Shown one piece after another: positions 37,454 to 47,880 of a stretch of DNA of 64,000 nucleotides. Within the stretch, counting starts at the first letter, position 1. Every line of letters starts with the position of its first letter. The notes under the pieces are model-generated. The model worked only from the letters and a program-made list of their open reading frames with translations. It searched no databases and was not told the origin of the DNA. The translations under genes were made by a program, and so were the position numbers. The stretch spans positions 107,854,929-107,918,928 of the forward strand of contig NC_052017.1 of NCBI RefSeq assembly GCF_015832195.1, written 5' to 3'. This stretch comes from Motacilla alba alba. Its lineage: Eukaryota; Chordata; Aves; Passeriformes; Motacillidae.

Positions 37454-37513
37454 CCCCACAACCCTGCCTTTGCCCCGTCTTTCGTCTCCACCTCGCCCCT
37501 CCTCTCTGGGGGT

Positions 37514-37519
37514 AATAAA
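37514..37519 (+). terminator. poly(A) signal of the 37.3-kb LTR
   Basis: AATAAA downstream of the expected start, so within R, with a T-rich stretch (atcttttttgtt) about 35 bp later that fits a downstream element. Confidence 0.65.
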
Positions 37520-37704
37520 TGGATTCTTGAACTTTCTGAAACTAAGACCTATCTTTTTTGTTCCCATGCCCGGCTACGGCAGCTGCATTCTCCCTGGGCA
37601 CAATGAACCCAGTTGCAGCTCACTGCAACACATAAATACATAAATATATCACTTAATATGGGACCTGAGCATAAGAAAAATTTCATGGAACACAGGGCGG
37701 AGGC

Positions 37705-37985
37705 TGTCTTAGTCCGGCTGTATTGGAGTTAACTTTCTTCACAGCAGTCCATATGGTGCTGTGTTTCATGTCTGTGGCTAAAACAGCACTGATAAGACAG
37801 CAGTGTTATGGTTATTGTCAAACAATGCTTGCACAGTGTCAAGACTTTCACATTCTGCCATATTCCCCTCCTCCCAAATGAGTGGGCTGGCACAAGAGGC
37901 TTGAAGATAACATAACTAGGATAGTTGACCCAAACTGACCACAGGGATATTCCATACTGTCATGCATCATGCTCAGCAAAAACAA
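37705..37985 (+). mobile_element. ERVL-type LTR, U3 portion (3' truncated)
   Basis: Starting at tgtcttagtccgg, this follows the U3 of a common avian ERVL LTR. It has ggagttaactttcttcacag, gtgctgtgtttc, gcttgcacagtgtcaagac, tgacccaaactgaccacagg, gatattccatac and catcatgctcagca in the expected order. The similarity breaks off just where the TATA box should follow, and A-rich sequence takes over. I recognise the family from its conserved U3 strings, and the subfamily is not determined. It lies 75 bp downstream of the younger solo LTR. Confidence 0.75.
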
Positions 37986-38259
37986 ATGTCAGAAATAGGA
38001 GGACAAGGAAAAAAATGAAAAACAACAGAGAGAACTCCAAGAACAGAGAAGGAGGAGGAGGATGGCAGAATAGATGTTCACAGTCGTAGGAGGGAGACCC
38101 ACAATAGAACAGGCTTAAACTGAAGGATTATAGCCCATGAAGAACTGTTACCCAAGGAGAGAAAAAGTATCAGAATGAAGAAGCAGCAATGGGAAGCTGT
38201 TATGTACTGACTACAAGCACCAACCTCACCATTGTGCCTCATGGATCAGTGGGACAGGG
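37986..38259 (+). mobile_element. ERVL-associated non-coding segment
   Basis: Purine-rich sequence, then gagacccacaatagaacagg, actgaaggattatagccc and a stretch ending with actgactacaagcaccaacc. These resemble the degenerate repeated blocks found with avian ERVL LTRs. It bridges the U3 fragment and the integrase-like coding, but its place in an intact provirus is unclear to me. The relic is probably rearranged or internally deleted. Confidence 0.45.
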
Positions 38260-39060
38260 CATCTACATGCGGACATCTGCATGTGAGACATAAAAATTCA
38301 GCTCCTGATCTCTGGGGGGGACTTGTCCACTTGTGCAGGTTATCTATGAAACATGCACCATAATTCAGAAAAAAAAGTATATCTGGATGGTGAGTGGAAT
38401 CAGTATAAGTAGATCTGGCAGATCAATTGCACTGGACCACTGCCACAATCTACCAATTCAATCACTATATGCTTACTGTGATGGAGGCAAATGCCAAGTG
38501 GCTGAAACCAAACCAGGCAATCCATGCTGGTGCCCAAAACATCATTCTGCATAAATCCTGTGGCAACATGGCACTCCAGAAAGAATTATGATGGGACTCA
38601 TCTCTGAAATAATCCCGGAGACAGCTGGGCCAGGAAATGTAGCACTGAATGTATCACCCTATCTGCCACCATCCCCAGAAAGATGGTACACTGAATGGGA
38701 CTGTTAAGTACCAGGCAGTGAATGATAGAAACTGAGTAATAGAAACCCTAGGGTGCACATTTGCACATTAGCAGAGCCTCTTATCTGGTCAGTATAAGAG
38801 GATCAGAGAAACCTGGCCCTGGCCAAACAAAATTTCTATCCTCCTATTCATATGCCTTTTGTCATTAACAGGTCATAAATACATACTTACAGTGCTGGAA
38901 ATCAGTAGTGGAGATCATCTTTATTGTCGTGGTCATATTATGATGAGAGGGTTTCAAGTGCTGTGGCAATGTTAATACTGCGGTTAAACCTGTCACCGTA
39001 TCATGTCTTACTACAGCTCATCTTCAACAAGTGATTCTTCTACACTGCTAGGGGACACAG
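38260..39060 (+). pseudogene. ERVL-type pol remnant, integrase region
   Basis: Decayed retroviral pol in plus orientation. A TGPLP motif at 38,431-38,445, preceded by WQI, marks the start of an integrase catalytic core. The same frame meets a stop at 38,479. A WQHGTP motif at 38,561-38,578, typical of the region before the second catalytic Asp, is in another frame, so at least one frameshift separates them. Downstream pieces of the core and C-terminal domain follow to about 38,860, with weaker similarity to about 39,060. Intact protein is impossible: stops, frameshifts and small deletions are scattered throughout. Protease, RT, gag and a second LTR are not seen. ERVL (class III) is inferred from motif style and the adjacent LTR. 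Confidence 0.7.
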
Positions 39061-39590
39061 TCATTAAAGATTTTAAACCCTATTTTCCTGAATTCCCTTG
39101 TTTATCTTAATTCTCAAGTGATTCTGGATTTTACTTTCCTTGTTTCTCTTTTCTGTATAAAGAACAAAATTAGATCAAATAGCAAAATGTTCCTTTGGTG
39201 TAAAATTTATAAAAATATTCCACTAAGTGATTATTTAGGCCAGTGTTGCCTTATATGTAGAATATAAATGAAGAGTACCTCTAAAAGGAAATATAAAAAA
39301 ACCTTTTTTTCTCCTAAAAATTGTCTACAAAGAAAGAATGGGGGCACTATACTTAAACTGTTTAATGAGCAATTAATGAGAATTCAAATATACTACTCCC
39401 GACTTTGAATACAGAATTTTATTATACATTTACATTAAACAGCTCTGACTCCTCTGAAATTGTATCTGAAATGTAAATATATTTCAATACTATTGAATTC
39501 TAAAACAAAGTAATGGTTCCATAGGTAGATAATATTTATTGAAAAATGTGAATTCACTTTTTTAATGGCATAGTAGAATATTCTCATAAG
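39061..39590. other. non-coding, nothing assigned
   Basis: AT-rich. No second ERVL LTR is visible here. Confidence 0.5.
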
Positions 39591-39634
39591 GTGTATGCAT
39601 ATATGTATACTATATATATGTACACACATATATC
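39591..39634. repeat. TA/CA microsatellite (imperfect)
   Basis: Alternating gtatgcatatatgtatac then tatatatatg and tacacacatatat over 44 bp, nearly self-complementary. Confidence 0.85.
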
Positions 39635-40227
39635 TGAATTATAAGACATTCCTTTTTTTTTACTGTGTTACTTGTTACTAAGCAAAATAGTATATACTTA
39701 TGATAGTATATATAAATCTATACAGTGGAAATAATTTTTGCAAGCTAAATGTATTCCTTGATTCTTGTAATTGCTTCTGAAAATATTTTCATGGCTCCAT
39801 CAGGACTGGGGTTCATATAGTTTTGCCTAGTATTCTTCAAACATTGGTCTAATGGAAATCTATGATCAAAAAACCTACATGACTACATAGTGGTTAAGTA
39901 TGTTTCCTTAGATCAATCTTTCATGGGTTTTGTCCATAGATATTTTAAATATCTAGTTAAGGTAATGACTTAATGACTAAACCTTGATGGCTGTTATGTC
40001 AGGTCCAGTTTACATAAAGCAAAAGTAACCCAGGCACAGATCAGCCTCACCCCTGATCAGCCTTAGTCAGTGCTTATAAGTACTTACCTCCTTAGCAAAA
40101 AGGCAGTGATCAAAATGCAGATCACTCAATGAACTTTTTGATGTATATTTAATTAGATATTTTATCTGAGTAATGGTTATGGAAACGTCTTGCTTTCTTG
40201 TTTATTTCAACTTGTTTCAACTGCCTT
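39635..40227. other. non-coding, nothing assigned
   Basis: AT-rich, no feature recognised. Confidence 0.5.
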
Positions 40228-40710
40228 ACAGGGAACTTCCACTTGCTAGATGATAATTGGGAACACCATACAGCTGGCACAAACAGGTCCAGGAGATGGA
40301 CACCTGGATGGTAACTTCATGGTATAGGTACTAGGGGTGCTAGGAAATATGCCCTTCTTTATTTGTTACTTATTGAAAGAGGGTGTCTCGGGATTGAAGT
40401 AGTGATTGGGTGGCCACTTTGTCCACAGTGACCACAGAACAACTGAATTTAAATCAAGTCTGACTGGATGAAAAGTGCAAGCAAACCTTCAGCCCGGGAC
40501 ATGAGAAGAGCACACCTCAGGCTCTCAAGGATCTAGGTAGGTAAGGTCTCCTGGGAGAATGCTTCCAAAGGTGCTGGGATCTATCAGTGCTGGTCACTTT
40601 TTGAGCACCACATCCTAAGAGAACAGGAGCAGGCAATTCCAAAATATCAGAAGTCAAGCATATGAGGCACAGGGGCAGCCATGGAGCTGCTCTGTGCAGG
40701 GACAGGAACT
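40228..40710 (+). mobile_element. old CR1-like LINE, ORF2 endonuclease C-terminus and linker
   Basis: No long frame survives, but joining short frames by eye gives the CR1 ORF2 order. An FNLPD-like start at about 40,236 is followed by DNWEHHTAGTNRSRRW. Then come a LLKEGVSG stretch (about 40,373) and GGHFVHSDHRT (about 40,411), where SDH is the conserved histidine motif near the endonuclease C-terminus. Next are a VSWENA segment (about 40,548) and a C-W-S-L-F-E-H-H segment followed by EQEQAIPK (about 40,590-40,645), the linker helix before RT. Many stops and frameshifts make it older than the 15.9-kb copy. No RT or 3' UTR is seen. Confidence 0.75.
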
Positions 40711-42511
40711 GGACTTCAATGATCCTTCTGTGTGTATTTCAACTCAGGATATCTGTTCTAGCTTTACAGATAATGAGGTTTATAAGGCCAAAATCTTGAC
40801 AGCTCAAGCTAACTTGTGTATTTTGATGTCTTTGGTCATGTATTCATGTAAGACTTCCAAGTAAAAATTAAGACATAAATGACACTAAAATATAATTTAG
40901 ACAGGTAAGAATGGTCAGTTCTAAAGTTTTTTGATTCCAGCAGAATTCTCACTTATTCGGGCTATTCAACAAATCTATTTGTCTTGGATGCTACAGAAGA
41001 AGAGATTACATCATTTATAACAGTCACTGCCTGCAGTTTCTGAGGAGAAATTAAATTATTTAACTATTTCTCTGAGCTTCTAGTATGTACTGAGTAAATT
41101 GCAAGGATAAAATAGCATATTATAAGACATATGTATCAGAAAATCAAAGAGCTTTATGTAAGCTAGGAAATAGTCTCATACATTTCCATGCCTTATGGGG
41201 AGTTTTTAATTAACAGATTTTTGATTTATTGTCAAATCTCAAACAAGTAAATGTAAATGCGATATTTTCTAATTTTAAAATGAACTATAATGAAATTTAT
41301 CTCTAATCACAAATTCAAAATTCTACTTCTTACAACTGAAGATAGATTTTGATAAAGGAAAGTGTCTTAATTCTGGATTTTTCAATATGATATCTCTATA
41401 CCCACTTATATGCAAGTTTCACTGACCTCTGCTCTCAGAACATGCAATGGTTTAGGGGAAGAGGAATTTTATCAGTAATTTTTAAGATCTGATTCTTTGT
41501 AACTGTGCAGTTTTCAATTCAAGATCTTCCATTCTAGAATTATTATTCGTAAAGAGTAAATGTAATCAAACTCTTGTAAACCTCAGTTCTGGCTTAACAG
41601 TTGATATGTATTATTTATCTTGTATTGGTCAAATCTTTTTGAAACCAGGGGATTCACATGAATGAAAATGCTATGAGCCATCTCACATAACTAATGCAAA
41701 GATTAATTACAGTAGAAGGGGCAAAAGTGAACTGATTTACATACTTCCAAATGTAGCAAGTGTAAAATATTCTTCAAAGTAAATTATCACTAACTTGATG
41801 AGCTGAGAGACAGAACTGTATTTGCCATGAATCGCCTTTATCTTCAAGACTGAATATAAGAATGGCACATTTGCATAAAAATCTAAACTGTGGATCTCAA
41901 CATTAACTTCTAATTGAATATTCCTGATTAAAATTTTAATCCTTGAAAGCAATTACATTTTCTTCTGAAGACATTTTTGATTGATTCCTTCAGTAAAGAT
42001 GCTGGGAACTCTTTGGAAATAATTTTAACAGTGTTAAACTGGTGCCTCTTCACACATCAGCCTCCTGGGAATGGCTAATTATGAGCCCTATCTTCAGTCA
42101 GGACTTCAGACTAGCTCTACATTTATGTGAACCTATTTCTTCCCAGCACAGAGAACACAGCTAGCAATTGAACAAAATATGCTAATGTGGCAGGCCAGAA
42201 CAAGTCAAAAATCATGAACTTTCTGAGAAAAACACTATTAATTGTAGAAACAATTTATTTCTATTTTAGCTGCTGCAACAAGATGGTCTCCTACTTTCCC
42301 CTTACTTTAAAGTGCCAAAGAACATATGCTGTAGATCATTATATGAGACAAAGCTGAGGGAAAATTTAAGCCACATTTTATCATGAAACTCCAAAATAAT
42401 TTACTATGAACTAGTAAGGGACTTGAAGAATACCACAGATTCTTGAGGGGGAGGGGTGGGTGATATTATGTTTTTGGCAAGTGGTGTTGATCAAATTTTT
42501 AATCTTTTCCC
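40711..42511. other. AT-rich non-coding DNA, nothing assigned
   Basis: No gene or element recognised. Confidence 0.5.
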
Positions 42512-42531
42512 TTTTTTTTTTTTTTTTTTTT
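42512..42531 (+). repeat. T20 homopolymer
   Basis: Twenty consecutive T, followed 11 bp later by further T-rich sequence. No element body adjoins it on either side. Confidence 0.9.
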
Positions 42532-45294
42532 GTTGGAGGTGCAAGTTTTTTTGTTTGTTGTCTTGTTTTTTTCAACTAGGAAATAGATTGGTTAAAAGAG
42601 GAACTATCAGCTCATTAGAAAAACACCCTCCACTCTACTCTGTACCTTACTCTATTTATCTTTTGTGCTTGTGTAATTCTGATTGTGGGGATTTCCTGGA
42701 TTTTAAAAGTAAAGTTTTGATTTGGGTAAAATGAAGAATCGTAGATGTAAGCCTTGTGAGGATGGTCTTGTCACATTACCTGCAACACAACCAAGAAGGG
42801 TTTTCTTGGAAGAATTCAATATTGATTAAATTTAGTTTATTTTATTATTTTTAAGGACTAGCCTGTCTTTGAACTGATATCTCCCTGTTCTTTTACTGAG
42901 ATTTCTATATAAGAATTGCAGGAAAAAAGGGGTTTTGGTGGGATTTTCTTATCAAAGCAGCAAATTTTTTTCATTCTAGAATATCACAGCACTTTTACTG
43001 CCTCTTAAACTAGTAGTACTTTTTTGAAGGGTCACTGCCATTTAAACTTCAATCACAGAAATGTCATTTAAAGAGATGATATTAGCATGCAGATTATTTG
43101 AATGAAATCTGAAATGTTGCCCTTGTTTTTGTCTCCAACAATATACTTAACTTCCTGTGCTCATTTATGTTGTCCAGATCAAGTGCAGCAAATGAAAGGA
43201 TGGGTCTTTTTATTGGCTTCTATACTCTTTGGATATATTTAGAAGTGGCTTTACTGTAATGATTTTGGCATTCCCTCTCTTTATTACTTAAAAACCCAAA
43301 TGCTTCTGTGATTCCTCAGTGAATGTGGAGTAACTTATTTTCTCTTTTTTCTTGCAAGCAAAAGATTCAATGTGAATATGTGCCTTCTTACTACCACCTA
43401 TTTTTAAACATTTTAAGAAATTAATTGTTTGATGTTTTTGTGGTTTCAGCTTGTTCAAACGTATTCAGACACAGAGTAACAGACTTTCATGCTAAGGGTT
43501 TTTTTCTTTTCCCTTCCCTAATTTTCACTATGCAATACAGAACAAAGTAAATCTTACTTTGAGTTCAATAGCAGTTATAGAGGACAGCATATAGTGCCAC
43601 CAAGAGGAGGTCAAACCATGTCAAACAAGCCTGATTTGTACTTACGTTACTCTAATAAAAAGTTTGAAGTGTTCCAAAGCCCAGGAAACTGTGAGCAGTA
43701 CAGCATTTTGTGTCTCTAGCTGGGAATATCGCCTCAATTAAAGGTGATATAGTAACAAGGATATATAACACAAAGGATTGGTTTCATGAAAATCCAAGGG
43801 TCTGTATTTGAGTCTTTCTTCCTTTAGAACTCAGTTTCTTCAATGAATGTGCATCAATGGAATGGATAATTTTAGTTCCTGGTACCTTACTGCCCAATTC
43901 CTGATTTTCAGTGACTTTCTGATTTTTTATTTTTTGGCAGCAGATCTTCTAAAAAATAAACCAGTCCTTCCTCTCTCAAGTTTGTAATAACACTTGTATT
44001 GGTAATGTTTTAAATTGTTCATTATAGAATAAAACTTTCTTTGCAGCACAGAAGGAGTGGTTATAAAAAGCTTATCTCCTTCTACTGATTGGTTATTCCC
44101 TTGAGACCTCTATGCTAATAGCAGTTGAAATGGAGTATCCAGTAAAAGGCATACAGTCTGAATATGTGGTTGCTTAGCTTCTCAGTCTTCAGAGAGTCAA
44201 AGTCAGGAAAAGGAAGATCAGGAAGCTATGTGTTTTGTTCCACTTTCTACAACTTTCTGTCTTACAACACTGGAAATTCTGACTCAGGTGGCCAGTTCTT
44301 ACTGGTTATTGTGAGACACATTAACAGCAGCTGATATTACTACTTGCAGTGATGAATAATGTGAACTCATTAACTATGCTGTTGCTATAGAAATTCCAGA
44401 GTTCTTTAATAATTAATGTATTGTTAAAAGTGAAAAGTATTTAACGCGTATGTTTGTTGTGAGGAATTTATTTTCAAGACAGTTTTAAAAGCTTTTATAA
44501 CAACTCAGTCAAAAAAAAACTATAATATCAAAATTTATCTACTCCCAAGAGTAGATCTTACCAAAAAATATGTCCTACTAAAACAAATACTAATTAGAAA
44601 ATATTTTTGCCTTGATTTACACTAAGCAGAGATTAAGCTCTTTTCTATCTATACTGAGTAAGAGGAAAGTTCTGTTTTAAAATAAAAAGGTATATGGTAA
44701 TAGTCATTAGAACACAGAATGGATTTTTTTTAACATTGATCCATAAAGTTGTTATAACTTGCTATTTGAGCTATGATTCTCTAGATATTTTTACATACTG
44801 TGTCTCTTCTTACATGAGCATCCTCTGGAGGCAACCGTAGAATTCTTCTTAAGACATTTAATATTTTTCAGAGTAGTGCTATCAAAAGATCTGGATACAT
44901 TAAAAATGATGTCAGATGCAGACTATTATGAATCAACTCAGAGTATTATACATGGAGGAAGAGAAGAGCCTTGTGCTGTTTCATGGCATTCAGTACATGT
45001 GCGTGGTTTGTGGTGTGGGTGAGAACATCATCCCCTGAATGTGCTTTTAAATTTGAAAAGCATATTAAAGGCAACTGCTATGGCTGTTTGGAATGAGGGC
45101 TGCTCAGTCATAATATCACAGCAGAGAAACAAAATTTCACATTGCACCAGGGTATAAAATGGCTTTTGTTCTGCAGGCAACAGAGAACAAGGCAAACAGC
45201 TATTTTGGATTATACAGGACACATGACTGCAACAGGATAAAAATCCTTCCTTTTTAATTTTTATCTGTCCACATCCTTTGCTAAAACAGGTTGT
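42532..45294. other. AT-rich non-coding DNA, nothing assigned
   Basis: No gene or element recognised. Confidence 0.5.
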
Positions 45295-45700
45295 ATGTTC
45301 CAAGAGACAGACAACAAATTTGATGAGTCCTTTTCAGCCTCCAGTGCATTGCAGCAGTTTTTGTTCAGGCAACTCCTGGAGCAGCGTGGCCTTACCTGCA
45401 GCATTCCCCTACACGGCCAACTTTGCTGCCCTGGGCAAACCCACACTGCGTTCAGCCAGCTGTTAGACTCACACAGCACATTCTGCCACACTCACCTCCA
45501 CAGCTCCCAAAACACAAGAGGGTGTAGGTCAAACAAACATTTTGTGAAGGTGGCACCAGAGGTTTGCTAGGTGTTTATGTTACGTTCCCTGGTGGTCTGT
45601 TCCAGGTGGCTTGCGGAGATTCAGCACAAGAGGATTGAGGCTTTTTGTCTAAGGCAACGCTCTCTGGCACAGATGCAAGAGACACGGAGTCATTTTCTGT
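45295..45700. other. less AT-rich block of unknown nature
   Basis: This stretch is visibly richer in G and C than its surroundings. It is open on both strands for 62-91 codons, with overlapping frames at 45,295-45,570 (plus) and 45,261-45,491 (minus). The translations contain no motif I recognise, and the frames look like mutual shadows. It could be an unidentified old repeat, a non-coding RNA exon or simple drift. Confidence 0.3.
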
Positions 45701-47444
45701 TGGACTTGTTTGGCTTGTTTTTCACTTAAAAGGCTAGTAATATTTTGAAAACAGCAATAACGTTGAGAACAGAATTTACAGGAGTTTTTGGAGATTCAGA
45801 ATGCTTACTCTTGATATGACCTTTGCTCATCACTCAAGATTGCAGGTGACAATCCCTGGCATGTCTGATTTAACCTCCACTCCCTCCCCTTCTGCCAAGA
45901 AATCTTCTGAATATATACTTCATTTTCATTAAGTATTGAGATCTCAATTCTGGTGTTTCACTGTATGGTGCTCAGCACTACTTCTTTAGTTAATAGAGAT
46001 TGAAAGGGATACATTTTTCAGATCATTTCAATACCACCAGATTGGGTAATTAAATTTTGATCAAAAGGGAAAAACAGTGTTTGATGATTTGGAATCATTT
46101 TGTTGTGCATTGTAGGGATGGTATGATAAATATCTGATCGATATTTTTAGAAGTTCAGTTTATTAAATTCTACAGCATCCACTGTAAACATTTTTTAATG
46201 AAGCATTTCTGCAATTTTGCCATGCATTGAAATTGTTATTCTCATTAAGCTTAGGAATGACACTCTGCAAACAAGAAACATTAATCAAAATGTTTGTTAT
46301 AATACCAGATCATCTATTCACTAATTATTTACAACGTGCCTGAGGCTGATCTCTGAACTTTCTGCATGGAAAATCCTGTTCATCTGCTCTAGCTTAACCC
46401 CTGAGAATTACTTGTATCTCAATGTTGAAGCAGCAGGTAAAGGAAAAATCAGGGAATAAAAAAATTGGGGTACTTGATTGGACAATGATTTGTAGAGAAA
46501 CAAGATTTTTTTTTTCTCTTTCAAAAACCTTACTTTGTTTTTCATCTAGAGAGGACAGTGGGCACCTCTATAATCCAATGGAATAGCTGTACCTATATAC
46601 TCATACTAACTAAAAGTAAATTGAATCCCTAAATCACTGGCATTTTTTTTGTACCATGACTACACATTTTTTTCCATAATGGCTCTGCAGGAGTCATTTT
46701 GCTCATTACTTGCTTCTGGTCTCAAAAGCTACCCAGTTATCAACACAAAAAAAAAAATCTTTATTACTGAATCCACATAGCTAAACCAGTCAGTTCTGTG
46801 AGCCAAAGATAATGCTCTGAATCTCTTGACTACTCTGTCTTACAGATTTAGAAACACTGCTTTAAACAAATATGAAATTATGCCATATAAAAACTATTAA
46901 ATAGAGATTTAAAATTCTACCCAATCAGATATGCCACCATATTTTCAGTGTGTGGTTTTACTCTAACAGCAGCATGCATCCTACAAGTGGCCACGTAGGA
47001 ACTGCTGACAGAGAGCTGCCTCCTGTTTAGAACTGATCAGGATTATTCCATTTCAGTGTAAATCCTGCTATTTCTGTATTCTATAGGCACTGCTGCTGAC
47101 AGGTCTGTGATGAAGGGCTCACAATCTATGTTTCAAAATTCTTTCCTGAAATTAAACTATTAATCCACAGGGAAACTTCTGAGCAATATTGTGTTGCTTC
47201 TTTGTTGTCATATTATGCTGCAATACAGAAGGGAAACTCCGTAAAAATAAATTTGTTGCTTTGCTCAAAACCAGTCATTTTCACTGGGGAGCAGCTGCTT
47301 GTAAAAATATTTGCTTCAAAGAGTCATTCTGCAGAAATTTTTACATTGAAGCTGGACTTGTAGAAATAAAAAAAATAGTAAGAGATTTTCACTTGCTGAT
47401 GAGTATCCCGTGAAGCTGTGGTTTAGTATAATTATTCCTTGCAC
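45701..47444. other. AT-rich non-coding DNA, nothing assigned
   Basis: No gene or element recognised. Confidence 0.5.
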
Positions 47445-47880
47445 AAGGACCTTAAAGATCATCTAGTCCAACCATCCTTCCTTAGGCAGGCACCTTTTCC
47501 ACTAGACCAGGTTGCTCAAAGCCACAACATCTTCTTGCCTTGAACATTTCCAAGTACAGGGCATCCACAACTTCTTTGTGCAACCTGTCCCAGCGCTTCA
47601 AAAAATATCCTCCTTGAATCTACCCCCTTTCAGCTGGAAGCAATTTTCCCTTGTCTGATCACTACCTGCACTAGCCCTACCCTATCCAGCTGTCTTGAGG
47701 CCCCCTTTAGCGGCCGGAAGGTGTTTTAAGGTCCTCAAAGTCTTTTCCCCTCCAGGCTGAACAACCCCAGCTCTCTCAGCCTGCCTTCATAGGACATCTG
47801 CTCAGCCTCCTGATCCTTTTCCTGGATGTCCTCTGGACCCACTCCAGCAGGTGTCCTTATGTCAGGAGTCCCAGAACTGT
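47445..47880 (-). mobile_element. CR1 LINE, 3' UTR and end of ORF2
   Basis: Plus-strand aaggaccttaaagatcatct, agtccaaccatcc, ccactagaccaggttgctca, gggcatccacaacttctttg and gcaacctgtcccagcgcttc are the reverse complement of the CR1 3' region in the usual order. They are followed by the ORF2 C-terminal region (cccctccaggctgaacaacc, ctctctcagcctgccttcat). The terminal octamers are missing: the element starts about 20 bp inside the usual 3' end. It is fairly well preserved, comparable to the copy at 57.5 kb. Confidence 0.92.

Larger units (their letters stand above)
37341..37630 (+). mobile_element. solo LTR, probable class II (ERVK-like), perfect 6-bp target duplication
   Basis: A 290-bp element begins TGTGGAGTG and ends CTGCAACA, with the TG...CA ends of an LTR. 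It is flanked on both sides by cataaa (37,335-37,340 and 37,631-37,636), a perfect 6-bp target-site duplication. Inside, in plus orientation, are a TATA box at 37,447-37,453, a C/T-rich stretch, AATAAA at 37,514-37,519 and a U5-like tail. No internal retroviral sequence adjoins it, so the provirus has recombined to a solo LTR. Six-bp duplications are typical of class II (alpha/beta-like, ERVK) integrases, while ERVL usually makes 5 bp. Class is therefore inferred from the duplication length. Intact ends suggest a fairly recent insertion. Confidence 0.88.

Noticed and set aside
42509..42560. T20 run considered as a reverse-strand poly(A) tail of a processed pseudogene
   Set aside because: No coding remnant or target duplication adjoins it on either side.
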